Source: Armatimonadota bacterium
GTDB lineage: Bacteria; Armatimonadota; Fimbriimonadia; Fimbriimonadales; Fimbriimonadaceae
Length of the DNA: 10,152 bases
Reading direction: 5' to 3'
NCBI GenBank assembly: GCA_023423495.1
Contig: JAFAFM010000292.1
Location: 1-10,152, forward strand
Positions 6,102-10,152 of the stretch are shown in pieces. Below the pieces are notes generated by a model. That model searched no databases, was not told where the DNA came from, and was given only the letters and a program-made list of their open reading frames with translations. Both the position numbers and the translations under genes were made by a program. Position 1 is the stretch's first letter, and each line of letters starts with the position of its first letter.

Positions 6102-6126
6102 GCCGGGCGGTTCTTTATCGCCCGGC
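6102..6126 (+). terminator. GC-rich hairpin after cassette 1, without T-run
   Basis: GCCGGGCG (6102-6109) and CGCCCGGC (6119-6126) form a perfect eight-base stem with a nine-base loop, eight bases after the lipoprotein stop. No T-run follows directly, so it may be an inefficient or Rho-assisted terminator, or a 3'-end stabiliser that lets part of the transcription read through to cassette 2. Confidence 0.45.
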
Positions 6127-6169
6127 GTAGCTTGTCGACGAGAAACTTTACAAAATTTTTAGAAAGTTC

Positions 6170-6197
6170 TTGTTACGGCACGAAATTGGTGTTATCC
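6170..6197 (+). promoter_or_regulatory. Candidate promoter of the second pseudopilin-lipoprotein cassette
   Basis: TTGTTA (6170-6175) and TTATCC (6192-6197) stand 16 bases apart after an A+T-rich stretch. Predicted start near 6204, leader about 60 bases. It occupies the same relative place as the promoter of cassette 1, though its -10 box is a poorer match. Confidence 0.45.
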
Positions 6198-6216
6198 TTT
6201 GTGGGATTCATCATTT

Positions 6217-6237
6217 CTCGGGGCTGTTGGCCCTGAG
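6217..6237 (+). other. 5'-leader hairpin of second pseudopilin mRNA
   Basis: CTCGGGGC (6217-6224) pairs with GCCCTGAG (6230-6237), eight pairs with one G-U, around a five-base loop. It is followed by an open A+T-rich segment and the ribosome site AGGAG (6252-6256). Its sequence is unrelated to the leader hairpin of copy 1, but its place and size are alike. Confidence 0.45.
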
Positions 6238-6263
6238 TTAATAATCTTCATAGGAGTTAGCCA

Positions 6264-7148
6264 ATGAAACGAGCATTTACGCTCATTGAATTGTTAGTTG
6301 TGATTGCAATTATCGCAATCCTCGCCGCCATCCTCTTCCCTGTCTTTGCACAAGCCAAGGAAGCTGCGAAGGACACGTCCAACCTCAGCAATACCAAGCA
6401 AGCCGGTTTGGCCTGCATTATGTATAGCTCGGACTACGACGACCTCTTCCCGCTGTCGATGTTGAGCTCTCCCACGCTCCCAATCGACCTCGCTTACCAG
6501 GACCTCATTCAGCCCTACGTTAAGAACTGGGACTTGATGATTCATCCCAAGCGAGATCGTCCGGTCGGCGGAGACGTCAACTGGAAGCGCATTCAGTACT
6601 ACGGAATCGTTCCTCGCGCTATCACTAGCGCTGGCGCCGCACCTCGAACCGCTGGTTTCTTCACGTATAACAACGCGACGTTGACCGGTGGCCAGAACGT
6701 CAAGTTCGACGGTATCGCTGGTTTCGGTAACCTCAGTGGTAGCACCGCTGGTGGGGACTGGCTCGGCAGATATGCTGCGAGCTCGATCTCGAACACTCAG
6801 ATTGAGAACGTTTCCAACATGGTGATGCTCTCCGAGTCTGCCAACTGGGATATGTGGTGGACAGTCGGCGACTACGCGTTTAAGAACTGCGTTCGCTGGA
6901 CCCCAGAAGCAACCTACAGCAGCTACGGCACGCAATGGGGCTTCGCTGGTCCTCACGCAATGAAGCGAGCTATCGACGGCCGACGTGGCGTCAATGCAGC
7001 CTGCTTGATCCCGAACGGTATGACCACTTATGTGGCTACCGACGGTTCTGCTAAGGCAGTTGACTTCCGCGGTCGAATCATGGAGCGAAAGCTTCTTGCC
7101 GACGGCACCTATATCTTCGTCCGACTGTGGCCAGGGAGTCAAAACTAA
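6264..7148 (+). CDS. Type II pseudopilin-like secreted protein, copy 2 (prepilin-type N-terminal cleavage/methylation domain)
   Basis: A 294-residue paralogue of the protein at 4950-5894. The start ATG at 6264 has AGGAG seven bases upstream. MKRA precedes [20 protein letters not shown], so the mature protein should begin at Phe5 with Glu9 as the conserved Glu5. From this Phe, 53 of the first 60 residues are identical to copy 1. Further shared blocks are YG[IV]VPRA, SNTQ[IV][20 protein letters not shown] and a C-terminal LWPG/MWPEGG; the middle diverges and lacks the cysteine cluster (only Cys51, Cys209 and Cys247). This pattern, with a fixed helix and C-terminal motif and a variable centre, suggests two pseudopilins with different surface faces. 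It is followed one base later by its own lipoprotein gene. Whether it forms a fibre, part of a secretion system or a sensor is unknown. Confidence 0.9.
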   Translation: MKRAFTLIELLVVIAIIAILAAILFPVFAQAKEAAKDTSNLSNTKQAGLACIMYSSDYDDLFPLSMLSSPTLPIDLAYQDLIQPYVKNWDLMIHPKRDRPVGGDVNWKRIQYYGIVPRAITSAGAAPRTAGFFTYNNATLTGGQNVKFDGIAGFGNLSGSTAGGDWLGRYAASSISNTQIENVSNMVMLSESANWDMWWTVGDYAFKNCVRWTPEATYSSYGTQWGFAGPHAMKRAIDGRRGVNAACLIPNGMTTYVATDGSAKAVDFRGRIMERKLLADGTYIFVRLWPGSQN

Positions 7149-7149
7149 A

Positions 7150-7344
7150 GTGAACTTCAGAACACTTGTTCTAGCGTGCTTAAGTCTTGCAATCGTCGTT
7201 GGATGCAGCGGCGGTGCACCTGATCCCAATGATCCGGCAATGCAGCCCAAGGATCCGAACAAACCATCTGAGTTTGGCCGACCTTCGGTCGCTGGAGCAG
7301 GTGGAGGCGGTGGAGCAGCAGCTTCATCAGCCGAAGCCAAGTAA
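7150..7344 (+). CDS. Small Gly/Ala/Pro-rich lipoprotein, copy 2
   Basis: A 64-residue protein of unrecognised family. The signal peptide VNFRTLVLACLSLAIVVG is followed by Cys19, which fits a lipoprotein cleavage site (IVVG|C). The mature part begins CSGGAPDPNDP, resembling the CSGG...APDP opening of the first lipoprotein. It continues with a Pro/Lys/Asp-rich segment and ends in an Ala/Gly/Ser-rich tail (VAGAGGGGGAAASSAEAK). The GTG start at 7150 lies one base after the pseudopilin stop. The purine run AGGGAG is eleven bases upstream, a little far, so coupling to the upstream gene probably matters. It is the last gene before a strong terminator. The role is unknown; an envelope-anchored partner of the pseudopilin is the simplest guess. 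Confidence 0.75.
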   Translation: MNFRTLVLACLSLAIVVGCSGGAPDPNDPAMQPKDPNKPSEFGRPSVAGAGGGGGAAASSAEAK

Positions 7345-7360
7345 ATCTAAAGTCACTTTG

Positions 7361-7394
7361 AACGGCCGGACGAATTTCGTCCGGCCGTTTTTTT
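7361..7394 (+). terminator. Strong Rho-independent terminator between cassette 2 and nuoD
   Basis: AACGGCCGGACG (7361-7372) and CGTCCGGCCGTT (7378-7389) form a perfect twelve-base stem with loop AATTT, running into seven T (7388-7394). It sits 16 bases after the lipoprotein stop. It should stop transcripts from nuoA-nuoC and the cassettes before nuoD. Confidence 0.92.
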
Positions 7395-7415
7395 ATGCAT
7401 TGGGCCTTCCTGCGG

Positions 7416-7421
7416 TAACCT
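7416..7421 (+). promoter_or_regulatory. -10-like element of nuoD (candidate leaderless or short-leader promoter)
   Basis: TAACCT ends nine bases before the nuoD ATG. Because a strong terminator ends at 7394, a promoter for nuoD must lie in the remaining 36 bases or overlap the terminator, which supports a start at or very near the ATG. No Shine-Dalgarno and no good -35 box are seen. Confidence 0.45.
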
Positions 7422-7430
7422 AAACAAAGC

Positions 7431-8648
7431 ATGTCCCAACAAGCCTTCATGCCCTCGACTGAGGCGATATTCCAGAAGACCGGCGAAAACACGATGGTCG
7501 TCAACATGGGGCCGCAGCACCCCTCGACCCACGGCGTGCTTCGAGTCATCTGCGAGCTTGAAGGCGAGGTCATCGTCAAGTGCAAGTGCGTAATCGGATA
7601 CCTGCACACCGGCATGGAGAAAGAGGCCGAGTACCAGCAGTATCACAAGTGCGTCGTGATGACCGATCGCATGGATTATCTCAATGCGAACGGCAATAAC
7701 CTCGCGCACGCCTTAGCGGTCGAGAAGCTGCTCGGCTGCGAGATCCCTAAACGAGCTCAGTATCTTCGCGTCATCCTGGCGGAGTTAAGCCGAATCGCAT
7801 CTCATGCCGTATGGCTGGGAACGCACGCCCTAGACCTTGGCGCGATGACGCCCTTCTTCTACATATTCCAACAACGCGAACTCATCTTGGATATGTTTGA
7901 GATGTTCTCAGGCGTCCGGATGATGCCGTCTTGGATTGTTCCTGGCGGGCTAAGAGGCGACATGCCGGTTGGCTTCGAGAAGAAACTTTATCCGTTCCTC
8001 GATGGCTTCCTGGACGAACTTCAGGTGGTTGAGAATCTACTCGTAGAGAATCCTATCTGGAAGGAGCGAACCTACGATGTCGGGGTTTTGAGTGGCAAGG
8101 AGGCATTGGAACTCGGCTGCAGCGGGCCCATCGCCCGCGCAAGCGGCGTTCCTTTCGACCTTCGAAAGAGCAATCCATATAGCAGCTACGAAGACTTCGA
8201 TTTTCAGATCCCAGTCGGTGAGCGCGGAGACGTCTATGACCGCTTCTTGGTCCGGATCGCGGAGATGAAGGAGAGCGTCAAGATTATTCGTCAGGCGATG
8301 GACGGCTTGCCCGAGGGTGACTTCCGAACGAGCGACCGCAAAATTGCACCACCGCCCCGCGAGGAGCTCGACACTTCGATGGAATCGCTCATCCACCACT
8401 TCAAACTGTTTACTGAAGGCTACCGATGCCCTGTTGGAGAAGCTTATGCCGGCATCGAAGGTTCCAAGGGCGAACTCGGGTTTTATATCGTCAGCGATGG
8501 CTCCAACCGTCCTTACCGTTGGCATGAACGACCGTCGTCGTTTATGAATTTGAAGTCTCTTGAAGTGCTAGCCATTGGCCGGCTGCTTGCCGACGTTATC
8601 GCAATCATCGGTTCGATCGATATCGTGCTTGGAGAGATCGACCGCTAG
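7431..8648 (+). CDS. nuoD: NADH:quinone oxidoreductase (complex I) subunit D, 49 kDa
   Basis: Peripheral-arm subunit that forms the quinone-reduction site together with NuoB, descended from the large subunit of NiFe hydrogenases. The 405 residues are the usual length. MGPQHPSTHGVLR at 26-38 carries His30 and His34, and MDYLNA carries Tyr83; these match His34, His38 and Tyr87 of Thermus Nqo4 with a constant offset of four. RAQYLRVILAELSRIASH (108-125) and SWIVPGGLRGDMP are further family blocks, and the C-terminus ends SIDIVLGEIDR as usual. The ATG at 7431 is used because of the TAACCT box just upstream; an in-frame ATG six codons later is possible. It starts a second complex I transcription unit, nuoD-E-F, isolated by the terminator at 7361-7394. 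Confidence 0.96.
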   Translation: MSQQAFMPSTEAIFQKTGENTMVVNMGPQHPSTHGVLRVICELEGEVIVKCKCVIGYLHTGMEKEAEYQQYHKCVVMTDRMDYLNANGNNLAHALAVEKLLGCEIPKRAQYLRVILAELSRIASHAVWLGTHALDLGAMTPFFYIFQQRELILDMFEMFSGVRMMPSWIVPGGLRGDMPVGFEKKLYPFLDGFLDELQVVENLLVENPIWKERTYDVGVLSGKEALELGCSGPIARASGVPFDLRKSNPYSSYEDFDFQIPVGERGDVYDRFLVRIAEMKESVKIIRQAMDGLPEGDFRTSDRKIAPPPREELDTSMESLIHHFKLFTEGYRCPVGEAYAGIEGSKGELGFYIVSDGSNRPYRWHERPSSFMNLKSLEVLAIGRLLADVIAIIGSIDIVLGEIDR

Positions 8649-8664
8649 GAACAAGTCGGGACGG

Positions 8665-8670
8665 TATCCT
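8665..8670 (+). promoter_or_regulatory. -10-like TAnnnT element upstream of nuoE
   Basis: TATCCT ends eight bases before the nuoE ATG at 8679, in the 30-base nuoD-nuoE gap. There is no Shine-Dalgarno site in the gap, so without a local start nuoE would depend on other initiation signals. No clear -35 box. Confidence 0.35.
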
Positions 8671-8678
8671 TAAACCCA

Positions 8679-9302
8679 ATGAGCGAACTTCTCCACCTCG
8701 GCAGCTCCAATGGTCGGCCACGCATTCCGCGGGCGGACGAGGTCAAGCTTCAGTTTTCCGAGCAGGCTGTGCAAGAGTTGGAGGAGATCAAGACGCACTA
8801 TCCCGATCTCAAGTCGTGCATCCTGCCATGTCTCTGGATTGCTCAGCGCGAATATGGCGGCTTCCTTAGCGGAGAAGCTATCGCCGAAGTAGCCTTTCGG
8901 CTCGAACGAAGCTATGCCGAAGTTGAGGGTGTTGCGACGTTCTACTCTATGTACAACACCGCCCATAAGCCGGGCAAGCACAAGATCGAGCTCTGCACTT
9001 GCCTCAGCTGCCATCTGTGCGGCTCTTATCGACTTCGCGATTACATCAAGCAAAAGCTAGGCGTCGGACACGGGGAAACCACCGAAGACGGGCTGTTCAC
9101 TATGGAAGAGGTTGAGTGCTTGGACGCTTGTGATCGCGCCCCGGTGATCCAAGTTGGCGACGAATATCACGGACCCGTGGATGAGGCGTACTTCGACAAG
9201 CTCATCGATCAGTTGCGCAACACCGAAGAATCCACCGTCGTCAAAATGGCCGACGAGATCGTCAAGGTCCACCTCCGCGGCAAGACCAGCTCGACTAGCT
9301 AA
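8679..9302 (+). CDS. nuoE: NADH:quinone oxidoreductase (complex I) subunit E, 24 kDa [2Fe-2S] protein
   Basis: Part of the NADH-dehydrogenase module with NuoF; binds the N1a [2Fe-2S] cluster. The 207 residues contain a thioredoxin-like domain. The ligands are Cys106 and Cys111 (CTCLSC, C-x4-C) and Cys147 and Cys151 (CLDAC, C-x3-C), the normal family spacing. Two extra cysteines, Cys108 and Cys114, lie in the same loop (CTCLSCHLCG), which is unusual. The N-terminal helical part has REYGGFLSGEAIAEVA (57-71) and EVEGVATFYSMYNT (81-94), typical of the family. About 20 residues after 'LIDQLRN' form a charged tail. It lies 30 bases after nuoD and 43 bases before nuoF, in the standard D-E-F order. 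Confidence 0.95.
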   Translation: MSELLHLGSSNGRPRIPRADEVKLQFSEQAVQELEEIKTHYPDLKSCILPCLWIAQREYGGFLSGEAIAEVAFRLERSYAEVEGVATFYSMYNTAHKPGKHKIELCTCLSCHLCGSYRLRDYIKQKLGVGHGETTEDGLFTMEEVECLDACDRAPVIQVGDEYHGPVDEAYFDKLIDQLRNTEESTVVKMADEIVKVHLRGKTSSTS

Positions 9303-9329
9303 TCTTCACCTTTAACCGGCAGGTTTGAG

Positions 9330-9335
9330 TAGAAT
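9330..9335 (+). promoter_or_regulatory. -10-like TAnnnT element upstream of nuoF
   Basis: TAGAAT ends ten bases before the nuoF ATG at 9346. It is a good -10 match in a 43-base gap that has no clear Shine-Dalgarno site (only a weak GCGGA three bases before the ATG). It would give a leader of a few bases at most. Confidence 0.35.
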
Positions 9336-9345
9336 CAAGCGGACT

Positions 9346-10152
9346 ATGGCCGAGCGAAAGCTGCTTCTGGAACACGCCGACGACCCTCGCTATGCGACTC
9401 TCGATGGATATCGCGCGAAGGGAGGCTTCAAAGCTCTCGAAAAGGCGATCGGCTTGGATCGTCAGACCATTATCGACGAGGTCAAAGCTTCTGGCCTAAG
9501 AGGTCGGGGAGGAGCCGGCTTCCCTACTTGGATTAAGTGGAACGGCCTTCCCAAAGAAAAGCGTGGTCCGCACTACGTGGTCTGCAACGCGGACGAGGGC
9601 GAACCCGGGACATTCAAAGACAAGCAGCTCATGGAGCAGACGCCCTTCTTGCTTGTGGAAGGGATGACGCTTGCTGGAATCGCCACTCAATCCGAGCAAG
9701 GATACATCTACATCCGTGGCGAGTTTATCGATGCCGCGCGGGCTGTCCGATCTGCCATCGATGAGGCGTACAGAGAGGGCCTGCTCGGCGAAAACATTCT
9801 CGGTTCGGGTCAGACTTTCCACCTAGATATCCATCTCGGCGCAGGAAGCTATGAGTGCGGCGAGGAAAGCGCGTTGATGTCTTCCTTGATGGGCGAGCGC
9901 GGCATGCCAAGACTTAAGTTCCCGCACGCTCCCTTGCCGACCGTTGCTGGCCTCTGGGATCTGCCGACCCTCATCAACAATGTCGAGACTTACTGCTGCG
10001 CGCCCTTCATCATCACCAATGGGGGCGAGTGGTATGCATCGCTGGGCGCATCCACCAAGAACTCCCGTGGCACCAAGCTCTTCTCGGTTTCCGGGCACGT
10101 AAACAAGCCCGGAAACTACGAAATCGAGTTTGGTACCCCGCTTAAGGAGCTC
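9346..10152 (+). CDS. nuoF: NADH:quinone oxidoreductase (complex I) subunit F, 51 kDa flavoprotein (5' part)
   Basis: Entry point of electrons into complex I: oxidises NADH with FMN and passes electrons to an iron-sulfur cluster. The first 269 codons are present and open to the window edge; the full protein is usually about 430 residues. Seen: GLRGRGGAGFPTWIKW (50-65), the FMN-binding glycine-rich loop; CNADEGEPGTFKD (80-92); and GAGSYECGEESALMSSLMGE (165-184) followed by RGMPRLKFPHAP, the NADH/FMN-binding loop with the conserved Glu pair; NNVET at 211-215. The C-terminal [4Fe-4S] cysteines lie beyond the window. The ATG at 9346 gives the usual short N-terminal extension. It is the third gene of nuoD-E-F; nuoG and the rest would be expected further right. 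Confidence 0.96.
   Translation, partial: MAERKLLLEHADDPRYATLDGYRAKGGFKALEKAIGLDRQTIIDEVKASGLRGRGGAGFPTWIKWNGLPKEKRGPHYVVCNADEGEPGTFKDKQLMEQTPFLLVEGMTLAGIATQSEQGYIYIRGEFIDAARAVRSAIDEAYREGLLGENILGSGQTFHLDIHLGAGSYECGEESALMSSLMGERGMPRLKFPHAPLPTVAGLWDLPTLINNVETYCCAPFIITNGGEWYASLGASTKNSRGTKLFSVSGHVNKPGNYEIEFGTPLKEL

Larger units (their letters stand above)
4950..7344 (+). repeat. Tandem duplication of a two-gene pseudopilin-lipoprotein cassette
   Basis: Unit 1 spans 4950-6093 and unit 2 spans 6264-7344. Each has, in order, a pseudopilin gene, a one-base gap and a short lipoprotein gene, with a promoter, a leader hairpin and a ribosome site in front. DNA similarity is very high over the first 60 or so bases of the pilin signal region and falls off in the middle, so the duplication is old or the copies came from related loci elsewhere in the genome. 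No direct repeats, transposase or tRNA edge marks an insertion. Confidence 0.7.

Noticed and set aside
6294..7340. A 348-codon open frame on the minus strand opposite pseudopilin 2 and its lipoprotein
   Set aside because: It lies fully antisense to two well-supported genes, has no recognisable domain or ribosome site, and its Pro/Ala-rich start is just the reverse reading of the Gly/Ala-rich lipoprotein tail.
1..10152. CRISPR array, transposase, integrase, tRNA or phage genes
   Set aside because: No regularly spaced direct repeats, no inverted-repeat-bounded element and no tRNA-like cloverleaf was seen. The cassettes between nuoC and nuoD have no mobility genes or flanking target duplications that I can recognise.

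Overview
The window looks like chromosomal DNA from a free-living bacterium of the Armatimonadota, most likely the Fimbriimonadia lineage. That placement is an inference. It rests mainly on two secreted proteins with the class-III signal [20 protein letters not shown] followed by [13 protein letters not shown] and a 'SNTKQ.GLA..MYS.DYDD.FPL' block, a style of pseudopilin that is massively expanded in Armatimonadota and Planctomycetota. No mobile element, CRISPR array, tRNA or rRNA gene is visible.

Left part (1-3679, all minus strand). Reading leftwards, a tryptophan-biosynthesis cluster trpD-trpC-trpF with overlapping genes (3679 to 1285) is followed by about 330 non-coding bases. Next comes an ABC-2-type transporter ATPase (957 to 25), which overlaps by one base the first eight codons of a further gene, probably the permease. 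The non-coding stretch holds a plus-strand intrinsic terminator with no obvious gene to serve.

Right part (3731-10152, all plus strand). This is a respiratory complex I (NADH:quinone oxidoreductase) locus with an unusual layout: nuoA and nuoC are directly joined (nuoB is absent), then come two tandem cassettes, each a pseudopilin-like gene followed by a tiny Gly/Ala/Pro-rich lipoprotein gene, then a strong terminator, then nuoD, nuoE and the 5' part of nuoF (cut by the window end). The cassettes have their own promoters, 5'-leader hairpins and Shine-Dalgarno sites.

Two styles of gene start are visible. trpD, nuoA, nuoD, nuoE and nuoF all start with ATG, lack a Shine-Dalgarno site, and have a TAnnnT (-10-like) hexamer 7-10 bases before the ATG, as expected for leaderless or near-leaderless mRNAs. 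The transporter, trpF, pseudopilin and lipoprotein genes have clear purine-rich ribosome sites and often begin with TTG or GTG. The trpD and nuoA promoters are divergent and so close (51 bases between start codons) that polymerases could hardly bind both at once.

The most interesting candidates for something undescribed are (i) the duplicated pseudopilin-lipoprotein cassette placed inside the complex I operon, (ii) the missing nuoB, (iii) the consistent leaderless start signature, and (iv) the orphan terminator that may end a small plus-strand RNA upstream of the transporter.
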